A stretch of DNA of 64,000 nucleotides, from assembly GCF_030269925.1 (NCBI RefSeq), contig NC_085124.1:13392001-13456000 (forward strand), read 5' to 3'. The notes beneath the pieces are model-generated. The model was not told where the DNA came from, did no database searches, and worked only from the letters and a program-made list of their open reading frames with translations. Numbering within the stretch: the stretch's first letter is position 1; each line of letters opens with the position of its first letter. A program made the translations under genes and the position numbers. Shown here piece after piece: positions 1 through 14,100 of this stretch. The DNA is from Bombyx mori. Lineage: Eukaryota > Arthropoda > Insecta > Lepidoptera > Bombycidae.

Positions 1-334
1 AAGAATTCCACATGACCACGACTGCTCTGCCAAGAGCAACCGATTATGAAGATGATATAGTTAAACGTATGTACGTAGATATGTATGTCAGTCTCTAGTA
101 CCAATTACATAGGGAATCCTAATTTAGGGCCGAATGACCGTGCGCGCTTTGTCCAGTATTATTATAGCTATTATTTTATTATTTCTGACAATTCCAACAC
201 ACATTTACTAATGATCATGGTCATTGACGACAATGTTGCAAGCACATCAATTAAGTTAATGTCAAAGCCCTCATGCTGTAAAAATTGTGTTCCACACAGT
301 ACTTAATACTACTAGCCTATTACTAGATTTTTGG

Positions 335-390
335 ACAATACGTCTACAATAATGTAAATCACGTCTACAATAATGTAGACGTGATCTAGT
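335..390. repeat. Short direct repeat with hairpin
   Basis: ACGTCTACAATAATGTA occurs twice in tandem (about 340 and 361). The second forms a palindrome with TAGACGT, giving a 9-bp stem. No function assigned. Confidence 0.6.
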
Positions 391-597
391 TTAAGTTTTG
401 TTAGGAGAGTGCGTAAGATTTCAAAGCGTAGCCTGCTCGAAAGAGCTGTGGTTTTAATGTTTTCGTAACTTTAACCACGGTGTATAGGAGGATTCGCTAT
501 GATTTTTCAAGCTCATTAATATTTATAAGGTTTGAACTTGTAAGAAAATTCAATCTGATGTTTTCACTTGGACGCGTCGGGGAGGCATTAAAAAGTC

Positions 598-846
598 CGG
601 TCACCTCGTCGAACCCGTCGCTTGCGACGAAGGGCTCGACGAGCGAATTAGCCCATAGACACAGCCCACTGAGTTTCTCGCCGTATCTTCTCAGTGGGTC
701 GCGTTTCCGATCCGGTGGCAGATTCTGCGAAGCACTCTAGCTAGGGTCATTGTTAGCATCACTCTGGTTGGAGCCCCGTGACCTCACCTACTACTTAGTT
801 AAGGTTACGCTGAAATAGCCTCTCAAGCTTAGGTAGGAAAAAAAAG
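598..846 (+). mobile_element. Bm1-like SINE
   Basis: Blocks in order: TCGCTTGCGACGAAGGGCTC, AGCCCACTGAGTTTCTCGCC, GATCCGGTGGCAGATTCTGC, GAGCCCCGTGACCTCACCTA and TTAGGTAGGAAAAAAAAG. One of the more complete copies. Confidence 0.85.
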
Positions 847-1993
847 TTAAAAAGTATCATATTTATCATCGTTGTCATCAGAAATAGTACTGCTGTATAT
901 AATGTACTCTGATATAGAAACTCGTGAAGTATGGAGAGTTAAAGGAACTTGCATTGAATATAAATTCAAAATGTTTAATTTTAAATTAGATTTTGAGTAT
1001 CATTTTTAGGGAAGTATGCGTATATGGAGGACTTGTGTCGGCTAATCTGTAATATTGATTTCAGAACTTCATGACGTATTTCTTAAATTATGTCATTCTC
1101 CGGCTGACGAATTATTTATAAAATTTATATATTGTGTCGTAACAATACTCTTTGGCAAGATTGTACCGGATTATAATTTTGAATAATGAAGGGTTATCCA
1201 TGTCAAACATAAAAAAAAATTAGTAATTTCTCACTATTAATCGGCTACTATCTATTTTAGCCTATAATTAGAATATTCCTTATAAGAATCCATCAAATTT
1301 ATTCTCCTGCTTTCCGATAATGTCAATTATGAATGATGAAACCGTCTCAAGATTTTATACAATACTTTCATTAAATAAAATTTTCATTAATTAAAATAAT
1401 AGTAAATATTAATAATAATAAAATTATTTAATACTTTCGTTAAATAAAATTTTCATTAATTAAAATAATACTAAATATTAATAATAATAAAATTATTTAA
1501 TACTTTCATTAAATAAAATTTCAGTATAAACGTTTTTGTTATTTAAAAACTTATTCGGCAAACAGTTGATAAACTGTTAGTTGAAGAACGGGAAAATTGA
1601 GGAAAACTTCGGATTAAAACCAAAAAGAAAATTTTAAACAATAACTTGCTGACTGATGTCGTCATTATATCACGAAATTACATTGTATGTAAATTACGTG
1701 AATTCCCAGATACACTGTGTACTGATCAGAGTCATATAATAATTGGATATAAAATGTGTGAGCATCAACATTAAACAAGTAGTCAAACATAAGTCAACGC
1801 ACAGACATAATCAGTTGGAATAGTCGCGCCACGAATTTTGTCGAGTACGCACGCGTTTAGCCACGCAATCAAGACAACAAATAACTTTTGCGAAAATTAA
1901 TAATTAAAACTGAACAGTGCGATTTTTATTCTATACTTTAAATAAAAAATTAAAACTCCGTTTTTTGTTGTTGTTAAATCAAATTAAGTGAAA
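847..1993 (+). other. Upstream region of ninjurin
   Basis: Apart from the 69-bp tandem repeat, AT-rich DNA. A possible arthropod initiator, TCAGT, lies at about 1811 in ATAATCAGTTGG, which would give a 5' leader of about 180 nt. A TATA-like GATATAAAATG near 1746 is too far upstream to serve it. No promoter can be assigned firmly. Confidence 0.3.
1361..1524. repeat. Tandem repeat, 69-bp unit, about 2.4 copies
   Basis: AATACTTTCATTAAATAAAA starts at 1361, 1430 (one base changed) and 1499, each followed by the same AT-rich unit. It lies upstream of the ninjurin start. Confidence 0.85.
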
Positions 1994-2158
1994 ATGGCGA
2001 AAGAACCAACAAAGCTGGAAATCATTAACGAATCACCAAAGGAAGCGAGGAATGTGAATAAAATCGACAATGAACTACTGGAAATGGTTTTCGGCACCCC
2101 GAACTCACAGAACAATAATTCCAAAGTGAATAACCCGCTACACCATAACAAATTTCAA
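1994..2158 (+). CDS. Ninjurin coding exon 1
   Basis: Begins at ATG in the context AAAATGGCG and encodes MAKEPTKLEIINESPKEARN and 35 further residues, ending NKFQ. It is followed at once by a consensus donor GTAAGT at 2159 and ends in phase 0 (165 nt, 55 codons). Confidence 0.88.
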
Positions 2159-5100
2159 GTAAGTTCTATATTTGTGTATTTAATATTATGGTTACAAAGT
2201 GTACGGATTAATTGGGTATCAAACAGGATGCCTTACTCTACAAAAAGTGGTGATCGGGCGTATTGTGAGAGCTGACGGCTCGGCATTGCCCACTGACTTT
2301 CTCGCCGGATATTCTCAGTGGGTCACGATTCCGATCCGGTGGTTGGTTCTGCAAAGCAATTCTCTTGCTAAGGGCTAGTTTTAGCAGATTCTCAAGTTGA
2401 GTCCGTGAGCTCACCTACCCGTCCAGGCGTAGCTGTAATAGCGTCATAGGCTACCAGTGAATAGGTAGGGAAAAAAGACTCGGCAGCACCACCCAGTTTG
2501 TTCGGTGATGTGTTCTGATTTGAATTTGATTTAATGTTGGTAAGCACTATAATAATACAGAATGAATGACACGGGGGTTCCATAATATTAAGCCAAAATA
2601 AGCTAACGTAATTGTAGTTATATATGACGAGCTGTAGATCTATTTGATGATAAGTGACCAAAGGGGATCATAGACGCCGATGCCTTCCACGATGAGTTAT
2701 GACAATATTTCAGTTGCATTTGTCTATCAACTATTTCGATCAGTAGATAGTTCATAGGTAGTAGTCACATAGTTGCTTCGTGGCAGAATGGTACAATTAC
2801 CACCTTGCTTTAAAATAAGTTATAGAGAAAGAGAAGGACACAGGAAGAGATAGAGAGATAAAGTATTCACGATAACACCTAATTAAAATAAATTCAGAAT
2901 TCTAAGGCAAAGTAAGCAGCATTATCGAGAACAGTGATATCTTTCGGTTCGCAACCGTAAAATGGAAAAATAATAGCAGATAGATACATAAAAATTTCAA
3001 CCTGGATTATATGACGAAATAGGAAATTACTATAAAAAATAAGGAAATTACTATAAAGCACTTTGTTCAATAAATTTAACCTAGTAGTGGTCCGGTAGTC
3101 GAAATTCGACTATAATTAATTGAAATTATAAGTTTGTACACTATTATGATTCTATTTTCAAAGACTATTTATACTTCTATAATCACAAATTTCGCCAAGA
3201 CTACACTATAGAAAAATATTAATAAAGACAAACAATATCTATTCTCTATTTGACCACAGACGTCAAGAACAAAAGTTTGACAATAAATAAATAGTATGAA
3301 TGTATGTGTGCGTCAAATACATGGTAGTGTGTATAATGTTTTTTTTTATTGATTTAATGTATTATTTATGCATAATTAAATAAAAATTCATTGTGCACTC
3401 CTTCTCTATATTCTCTATAAGTGTGGGAAATTTCATACTCCGCCGTTCGCACAATTTTCGTAAAAAGGGATACAAAGGTTTTCCTTCACGTATTAATATA
3501 TATAGATGCTTAAAAATATTAGTACACACACTACACTTCATTAATGCACAATGGCACATAAATTTTTGCTATTTTAATTATCAAAAAGAAAACAAACTTC
3601 GACTGAACATTGAATAGTTTTTGTGGAAAAATACGTAGACCGGAAAATTTATTTCACGAAAGCATTAAAAATTATTCGCAAAACAGATTTTCCTCGTCCC
3701 AAATATAAAGAAGGGGGGAACTAGTGAACTAAAAGTGCTATATAATTTTGGGGAAAACACTTTTACGGCTTAATTTCACATTTGGCTTCTAATTTTGATT
3801 TCGAACGATTAGAATACCTAATTCATGTTTTAGATAACCTATACATAGACGAAAATTATAATTATATTTTGCTAAATCTAATTGCGACCTTAGTAACTCA
3901 TTTTTCAATGTGGGTGGCGGCATTTACATTGCTGATGTTTATGGGCTCCAGTAACCACTAATAATTAGGCCGTGAGCGCTTTTATCTGACCACTTTTTTC
4001 CTGCCTATGGGCTGATAGCATTTGGACTTGTAGCTTGAAGTGGTTTTTCGAATCCACACAACTCACAAAAAGAATTCTCCAACAGTGTACATTTACTGGT
4101 GATAGGACCTCTTGGGAGTCCGCACGGGTAGGTACCATCACCCTGCCTATTTGTGCCGTGAAGCAGTAATTCGGTTTGAAGGGTGGGGTAGCCGTTGTAA
4201 CTATACTTGAGATCTAAGAACTTATATCTCAAGATGGGTGGTGCATTTACGTTGTAGATGTCTATGGTCTCCAGTAACCACTTAACACCAGGTGGGCTGT
4301 GACCTCGTCCACCCATCTAAGCAAAAAAAAAACAACATAGAGCTTATCATAGTTCAAGACGAAGTTCCACTAAGTTCTCAATGGTATAGTATAGCTGTCT
4401 CACTCTTCAGATCAGAACGCATGCCACGAAACAGAAATAGGCAGGTCAGAGTTACCTAACGGTGCGGGCTTACCCCAGTATACTACGCCATTAAGAAAAT
4501 GATGTTTAGATGAAAGCCGCTTTGTATAAAGGTCGTAGAACTCCAAGCCTTGAGATGTCGTGTCGTCACTAAACAAACAAGAGTTTGGATTTTTGACGGC
4601 ACCTTCTAAGAAGATCTCAAATGAGTGATAAGTCTGAAAAAAATCTTACGAAATTATCGACAATGTTTTCTCGGAACAATGACGTCTAATTGGCTGGAAA
4701 AGCTAAGTGTATAAATAGATCTATTTATATTGGATTTTAAGGGTTATACACTCCTCGAGCTTTGGGATATTATTGACAAAAGAAAAAGAAAACAATCTTA
4801 AATTTTGTACTCCCGAGTATTTTCTCGAGAAATTCATGAGTTAATTATAGTGGCAGTTTGTGTTCAATACGCGAACAAACTTAACGGCATATCTACACTG
4901 TATACAAAATTATTATTATTATTTATCGTGCACAAAAAAATACAATGACCACAAAAATCAACGTATAGTAACCGGCAAACTTCTTGAGCAAATGACCTTG
5001 ACTGCGCAGAACCGAATTTTAGATCACTTTGGTAGTGAGGGTGAGGCGCGACGGCAGGGGAAATCGTATCGAGCGCGTTATTGGTAGATCAGTCGAACCT

Positions 5101-8100
5101 TGCGCCCTGCACTGCGCCCTCTTTCCGCTTGCTCCCAAAAGTACGCTTGCGTACAGTAAAAAGTCTGTCGTTATTAATTGTTACGTTATTTGTTATAATA
5201 GCTTGTTGACTTTGTTGCCATTGCTATATTGCGTTGTGTTTGTTGATTTTTTATAAAAAATACACTATGCCGCGACAAACTGGTGTAGTATTCAAAAGAA
5301 AGGGTAGAAAAATTGTGTACGACGTATATTGCTTCATTATAAAACAGGGGAAGAATGATATGGAAAAAGTAAAACAGACTTCGGAAGCAAGAAAAACATC
5401 AGTGAGTACTGTTAGGTGCATTATTAACGAAGCTAAAGGTTCTGGCTTGCTCGCCGTGTTTCGGACTCCGGGTAAGAAAAGATCAGGGAAGAAGAAAGTT
5501 ACCGGAATGGATAGTTTCGTTCAATCTGTAATAAAAAGATGTAATCATAATAACTACATAACAAGCAGCGAAACTCCGTATCGTAGAAAGGCTTCGAAAA
5601 ATTTAAAGAAGATATAAATTTTAATGGCTCGGAATAAAGCTTACGACGAATTATGAAAGAGCTAGGCTTCAGATGGAAAAAAAAACAGAAAGTAATCGGA
5701 AGCTGGTAATTGAAAAAAGTAACATTCGATTACTACGAATCGAATATCTTCAAAAAATAATTAATTATAGACAAAAAAGAAGACCGAACCGACCGAGTTG
5801 TAAACTACACCGATGAGCCCTATGTCGACTCATCACGATGATAGCGACTCGGGTGATGAAAACAGTGATGATGATGATGGTCAAGATTATGATAACGAAA
5901 AAAAAATTACAAATACCAGCTTCGCTTCAACTGAACCAAGACCTGGCAACAGGTCTAGTTTTGACTTAATAGAAGTAATATCTATTTTACCCCAAGATTA
6001 AATTATTACAATTATTAACCTATATTTTTTGTTGATGTTCTAATAAATATATAAATAAATACATAATATGTTGATTTTAATAATTTAATAGCATTATGAC
6101 GCAGAGTAAATAATGTTTTTGCACGTGAGTGTACCATGCGCGAACTTACCCCCACTACGTCGACAAATGCTCAAGAAGTTTGCCGGCTATTATACAAACA
6201 TTCAATCTCTTTATATTATTATTTTATGAAGTTTATTGCGACTCTATTGCACTTTATTCTCGATTTGATTTTAATACGTAATTTTCATGTTCCAAAACAC
6301 GTTTAAAACATATTAATATTAATGCAGTATTTTCGTTGGTTTTTCCTTAATATTTCCTTTCGCGCAATGGTCCATTTCGCGATTATGTAATAATCTGAAT
6401 CATATGCAAAAATCTAATTAAAAAACCCCGACGCGTTAACATAACCTGATTGTCGACTGGTTTTAATTGTACAAATACTTGTTTTGCTTTATTCTACGGA
6501 CAAGGAAGTCGTTTTAAGCATTTAGCCGTATTTAAACCTACTTAGGAATACCAAGGTTCAAATTGTAAAAAAACCCTTTTTAATAGGATGTAGCAGTAGC
6601 AGCAAGAAGGTGGAGCTATGTATCATATGATCAATAAATAGCTCGTATCGCTACTAATCCTCCCAACCTAAGTCTGACATATATATGTCATAGAATATAT
6701 GATAGAATCATATGATTCAAATCTACAAATACAAATAAAAATTATTCCGAAACTCCAATGAGTTTTTTTTTGAGTCATTATATTAGCGCAAAAACACACT
6801 TTGTTCCCCATCGTAGAAGATTCAATTCCCCCTATTACTTTACATATATTATATTATAACTATTATATTAATATTAAGATTTTCATGTAATGTTGTATCT
6901 AGTTTTTTCTCTCTCTAGTATTATACAACGAACAGCTTTTTTACCAATGCATGCAGTCGGTGCCTGTAATTGTGTTAGCATTTAGTGTGAAATCAATGTA
7001 TATGTTACCTGAATGTTCTGTGCTAATGAATAACACGTTGGTATCCAATAAATAATCATATAAAAAAATTAATATCTTAAAACTCGATCAACGAATTGTA
7101 ACTATGACCTTAATATTATAATAAATCTTGTACTTCACAATTTTTTTTCGGTAACTTTAAATACGTCGTAACAACCAAACTACTTATATGTGACGTCAAT
7201 TGTGTGTAATGCGATTCGTAGGCTATCAGTAATTTCGGTAATGCCAATTTTATTGTCAATGGCCGTTGTGCTTGCCGATTCCTCCGTCACAGAATCATGC
7301 AAAAATTTACGGTTTAACTATTCAATTGAATATTCATAGCAGATTATTGCATTGATAATCAAATAGTAAACGTGGGCTAGTTTCCATTGTAATGAAATTT
7401 CTAAGTTTAAAATATTCTCTAAATGAGCTGCAACACCAATGCTACTTTTCTATGAGCGTGTACACGTTGCACGCTCACTTGGCATTCCTGAAAAGCAATT
7501 GAAATACAGCATGTATTTTGTTCAGTCTTCTATATCGTCGCGATTGAAAACTACCCTAATAAATTAAGACTGAGATGTCTTTGACTATGAAAACAGCAAG
7601 AAAAGTCACGAGATTGTATTTTTAATTATAAATAAATAAAAATAAAACGCCTTCTATTTCTCGCAATTTTAAAAAGTAACATCATAAAATTTTCTGTAGA
7701 TTGTTAGCGATTTATATTTGACAATAATAGTAATAACTAGAATAGATATTATACTAAATGTGTATAATACATATTAGTTAACTAGATCACTTGGATTGAT
7801 AAAGTATTTAGTATAAAATTTAAAAAGGTTAAAGAGAACCCCTCTTATGTGAGGGTGAAGATCTCCTCCAGACTTTCCCATTTATCTTTGGCAATTATCC
7901 TTCAGTTTTTTTCAGCTATTTTACTATACCATTTTCCCAAGCAGTTACCGGTCTTTCAGTTATTAATTACGTCAATAGTAATAATTTTATAAGTTCTGTT
8001 TCAGTAATGAAATTTAAGGATAGACATAGACACATAGGTCTGTCAGATTGCCGCAGAAAATTAAGAATAGACGTTATTTTTACCGAAAGATAGCCACTAC

Positions 8101-11100
8101 AAAATATATTCCATAATTAGCTATTTTTATTTCATTATTATAAAATCGACTAACAGCATCCCAAATTTAAAAAAAAACTACGATGGAAAGTGAACAAACA
8201 CACACATTAAATTGCTCTTTAGATAATGGAATTTCATCAAACTGGTCCTAATGCATCTAAGAACTGAACTGTAAAATTGAGAGACATACTATTATTGCTT
8301 AGATGGGTGGACGAACTCACAGCCCGCCTGTTGTTACGTAGTTACTAGAGCCCATAGACATCTACAACGTAAATGCGCCAACCACCTTGAAATTAAGTTC
8401 TAAGATCTCAAGTATAGTTACAACGGCTGCCCCACCCTTCAAACCGAAACGCATTACTGCTTCACGGCAGAAATAGGCAGGCTGGTGGTACCTACCCAAG
8501 CGGACTCACAAGAGGTCCCACCACCAGTAATTGCATTGATTTCGTGAACGAGCTTGCGGTCTATCCGGTGTTGAGAAGTTATAGGAGTCCATCACACATC
8601 ACATAGGAACACATCACATAGCGAATGTCACTGTCTAACTTTATTGTAACTGTTGTCCCAGCAAAAATAGACAGGATTGTGGTACCTTATTGTCAGACCA
8701 CTTTTACCTGTTCTTTAGTAACTCCTTTAATCGCCAAGAAAAAATGAGGTGGCGCTATTCTAGACCGACACTACTCAATCCTTAATCACATAAAACCATT
8801 CCTAAGCTAAATTACCTTTATTACATTTATTAATATTATTTTATTAAAAGCTTTTCTCAAAAAACTTTGTAACGCAGGCGTTCTTCTAATAACTAAATCC
8901 TTAACGAAGCGTGCAAAATGAGTGCATTAATGTGAATTAATTGGAATCGTGTGTTTTATTCAATTACATGTATTGTTTTTTTTTGCTTAGATGGGTGGAC
9001 GAGCTCACAGCCCATCTGGTGTTAAGTGGTTACTGGAGCCCATAGACATCTACGACGTAAATGCGCCACCCACCTTGAGATATAAGTTTTAAGGTCTCAA
9101 GTATAGTTACAACGGTTGCCCCATCCTTCTAACCGAAACGCATTACTGCTTCACGGGAGAAATAGGCAATGGGTTTGTACCGCAAGGAGGGTAAGGTCGA
9201 TCTTCCAGAATCATCACATTACTTAGTTTCGCGATAATTATAAATTATAAACGAAACAGAACTTATGGGTATTTTTTATTACTAAAAATCGTGATATGAA
9301 TCTATTAATATAAATCTGTTTAAAATGATTAATTTTGTTTCTTAGTTTAAGTTATTTTTTACGATAATAGCAGGTGGGAGTTGCGTGAAGTATTGCTCTG
9401 TGTTTAGGCCGGGTTTTGGTTGCTAGCCACTGCTATACGACTCCATACGGAACAAAAGTGTTTCAATTGTCGACAATTTCTAGCTCACGCATAGTTTGGA
9501 AGCTCTCGATCTACAGAGGGATTTTGATTATTTGTGTGTTCTATGTTCCACGTGGAACGCTCTGAAGAATTTCTTGAAACAATCCTGTCCCGACATCGAA
9601 GTTTAATTAATCCCTAGTATTTTTTAATTCCTAATTTCCATAAACGACGGTGACCGCCCCCGATCCGGTGAACCGTATGCTCGTCTACCTTTTAAGACAG
9701 TAAAAACGATTTTAAAAAATAATTAATTATCCATGTTATTACGCGTGTATCTCGGCACGATATTACAAAAATAAGAATTGACGATTTGCGGTAAAACAAA
9801 ATCATTTCAGTTATTAAGTATCTATTATCTAGAAAAAACGTCAAGTAGTGTATAGTGTAGCATTAGGATACTGTACTTTACTAGTGGTAGGGCGGCTCAG
9901 ATTAACCTCATGTCTCATGGTGTGCGGAGGCTTTCGCATTGTGATCTCAATGGAATCCGGAAACCACTTAATAACAAGTAGAGACTTCTTTCAGTAATCG
10001 AATTACATAAAAAAATAATCATAAGAGCGACAAATTCAAACAATTTCTGATGATTTAATTTCAAATCATTAACATCATTCTTCATCATTATGGTTTTGCA
10101 AGTAAGCCTATAAGGCTACGTCATCAAACAAAACCAAATGAGTCAGTCATTTCCGTCCATATTTTTATCCTTTGTGTTTATACTGTGTGGTATAGAATGA
10201 TTTTAGCAAAATTTAATGATGTAATTTTTAATTTAAGTCCCGAGTTGTTCAAAGCGAAATATATTCTGTGAAGCGGCATCTAAAACCTACGTCCTATTTA
10301 TTTGTTTATTATTCAAGGTTAATAGGTGAAAAAATCATTTTACAAAAACAGTAGTACAAATTAGAGACCTTGTCATCTGGGTCCAAATTACGATTCCTTG
10401 TACTACGGGAACCAGACTGATATACATACATTATACATGCCGATATTTATATACGTATAAATACACAAAAGAAACCCTATTTATGAAAAATAAAAATATA
10501 TTGATAACTTGACAGTTTTCCATGCAAATTTTATTGTTTCATTTATTGTCAGTTTCATATCGAAATTAACATTATTTTGTTTTAAAATAAATTGTTTTCA
10601 GTCAGTTGATAATGTATTCCAATCCTCCTAATGTGAAAAGCGTAAATGTACAAAGGAAAATTGAAAAAAAAACCTTTATTTGCTCATGAGATTAGGGTAA
10701 AGTTATAAACACGTTCAATCCGCCATTAATATTTGTATATTAGCAAAAATATTCGATAAACATCTTAAGACGCTTTCGTTCTTCATCTACCTAGATTAAG
10801 GTCTGTAGTTCAGAATGCGGTCTTACTTCTTATTCTGAACGCTTGGGTCATAGGCACCGCCATCAGTGAAAATCTATTTATAATTAACGTTTCTTAAAAT
10901 AGGTAAAATTGAATAAACAAGTAATAAATAAGATTGATAATAATGAATATAAAAGTGTTATATTAGTAATTAAGTCCTGGTGGTAGGACGTCTTGCGAGT
11001 CCACACGGGTAGGTACCACCCTGCTTATTTCTGCAGTGAAGCAGTAATACGTTTAGGTTTGAAGGGCGGGGCAACTGTAGTTAAAAGTGAGATCTTAGAA

Positions 11101-14100
11101 CTCTTGAACTTGTAGGTGTCTATGGGCTTCGGTAACCTCTTAACATCAGAAGGGCCGTGACCTCGTCCACCCAACTAAATAATTTATTATATAAAAAAAA
11201 AAAACTGAATCGCCAAGCGACGACAGTTTTTCAATACCTATATAATTCGCACGTCCTGCATGCCATTAACTCTTCATATTTGCACATACAAACATGCAGT
11301 TGTTAGTATGCATCATGTGCATAATCATTATGAAGACTAACATTCGTTTAGTTTACATTGTTTGTATAGTTAACCGGTTTTCTTGGACATTATGGCGGGA
11401 TCGCTGCCAATTTGAAATGACACACATTGGCGCCCAATTACTGAGCCGTACTTCGCAGCGCGCGCCGTTAGCTATTTGCTAAGCACGGAATTATTTGTTA
11501 CATTATCTATATATTAATACGTGAAGCAAAAACTTTGTATCCCTTTTTACGAAAATTGCGCGGACGGAGGAGTATGAAATTGTCCACACTTATAGAGAAT
11601 ATAGAGAAGAAGTGCACAATGTAAATATTTTTTTAAAATAATGCATAAAAGATACATTAAATCAATAAAGAAAACATTACACACACTACATACCATGTAT
11701 TTGACGCACACACGCATGCATACTATTTATTGTCAAACTTTTGTTCTTGACGTCTGTTGTCAAATTGAGATTAAATATTGTTTGTCTTTGTTAATATTTT
11801 TTAAAGTGTAGTCTTGGCGAAATTTGTGATTATAGAAGTATAAAATACAATTATAATAGTGTACAAACTTACAATTCCAATTAATTATAGTCGAATTTCG
11901 ACTACTGCGGGACTCTAGTTCTCGTAAATTGCTCACACGTATACCTGAACGTTGACTTTTTAGTACTCCACTTTTTAATGATGATGATGATATTTATCAC
12001 TAATGGGAAAGGCAAAAGACTTTAGTCCAAACAGGCAGGTCTTGTTCTTGGTAATAATTGAAGAATTTTGGTAGTTTTAAAGGCCGAAGCCACGTCTTCA
12101 TTGTTCTTGATCGTAAGGCCGAAGCCAGGTCTTGTCTTATTGTTGTCATATCTATTCTCGGTCATAAGGCCTAAGCCGCTTCTTCGATGTTTTGAATTGC
12201 TCGAAGTCAAATCCGTAAGCAGTAATAGTAGAATCCAAATAAAAATTATTTATATTTCCAGGTGCTTGTTTCAAATCCGATGTTAAGGTAAATCCAAAAG
12301 TATGTCCGTTCAATTCAATTAGTCAATCCGGGGAGTACAACCCACTTTTTTTAAAGAAAATACTCGTATGGTAGTGACGTTTATAAAAATGTTCAAGGGC
12401 ATCCTCCATGTTAATAGTTAGTAGGTTAAGTAGTGTAATTGCTTTATGAATATTGTGAGTAAATTATTTCCTTACATTATAAATTAGATTGGTTTTCGTT
12501 ATCGTGTTGTTTTGTTGTATAGTTCTAAGGACCATTGTGTACAAATTCAGCGCATTTGTCTTGCTTACCTAGTCGTGCTCACATGGCTTAAGTTGCAAGC
12601 TAGACTTTGTTGTTTTTTACTTGTTGTTATTTTTTGTGTATCCTTTTAGCTTTTAATGTGTATTGTGTGCCTAATAAATAAATAAAATATAGCGCGAACC
12701 AAACCGCTTTAACGAATGTGTCAATCAAATTATAGTACACCAAAGGATTGTGACAGAAACTAGATTTTCCGGCGTGACCCGTCCTGGGCCTATTCTGCTC
12801 ATAACCCGGATAACACGTACAGAATATTTCGTACAGTATATTGTGTTGTACAAAATACAAGCAGCATAGTCAGCCGTATGATATACATACATTATATTTC
12901 GCCCAGTTACAAAACTGGTTTCAGTGGAATTTCGGCTTCGACCGAAAATAACGACGTGATTTGGGTCCATCAGACGACGACCAGAAAAATATGATTTGAT
13001 CACGGTCTTAATTACGAATCGATTTTCTCGCATGTGGCTTTTATTCTCACTATTATTTAATTTCTTTTTATAATTTAATTTGCATTTCAAAAACAGATTG
13101 TTACGTGACATTTTGTCTGTAAACGCATTTTCTATAATATATAGTTATCTGCCATCCACCCTAAGACGTGAGGTTAAAATAAATTCAATTCATTTATTTC
13201 AACTTAAATGTCGTCACGACATACTTGTTGAATGTTAAAACCTCTCTACCTATTTCTGCTGTTTGAAGGGTGGGGCCAGCCGTTGTAACTATACTGAGAC
13301 CTTAGAACTCATATCTCGAGGTGGGTGGCGGCATTTACGTAGGCTCCGGTAATCACTTAACATCGAGTGTACCGTGAGCTCGTCCACCCATCTAAGCAAT
13401 GAAAAAAAACCTCGGCTTAAAAAAGCCACAGTCTAAAGAAGAATCGGCGTAAGAAACAGAGCTGTTTCGCTTACTCATTTAGTGTTTTCTTTTTCTTTGA
13501 AGATATATCGTTTCCATTTTAATACTAAATATAAGACATAATGTAATAAAATGAAAAGAGCATTCTGTTCTCACATTGCGCTCTCTGTATCATAGTTATT
13601 GACGTTACATTGTGTTTTACGGCATAAAAATTCAACAATAACGTTTTTTAGAATCCCATACACCAACATATTATCGTATACAAAGCCCCCTAAGAGAAAA
13701 TCGAATATTGGAATGTAGACGAATAAGATCTGAGTCATCTGTGTTATGAAGAAAACGGTAACTTATTCGGAACATTGGAAATCATACACTGCAAATAATA
13801 AACACAAGCTCAAACCGTAGAAGTACCTTTAATTAGATATTTACGTATTGTAAGAAAAAGAAGCAATATCATTTTTTTTAAATTGTAAGTGACACTTTTA
13901 TTCACTCCGAAAGATTTTGATTTAAAATATGTCCAACATTTAATTGCGAAGGGCAGTAATAATAATACGCTCATCCTATGTACTGAGACTGTATGTTTTT
14001 GCTGATTATTGAAGAAATAATATTTAACAAAGACTATGTATTGCAATTATAGTATTTCGGTGATGACGATTTGGTCGGAATCCCCTCCTCTTAGTTCCAT

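Noticed and set aside
1988..1993. GTG as the ninjurin start
   Set aside because: The ATG at 1994 has a good context and is the normal eukaryotic choice.
12627..13111. Overlapping minus-strand frames of 77 and 128 codons
   Set aside because: No homology recognised, no splice context, and composition like the surrounding intron.
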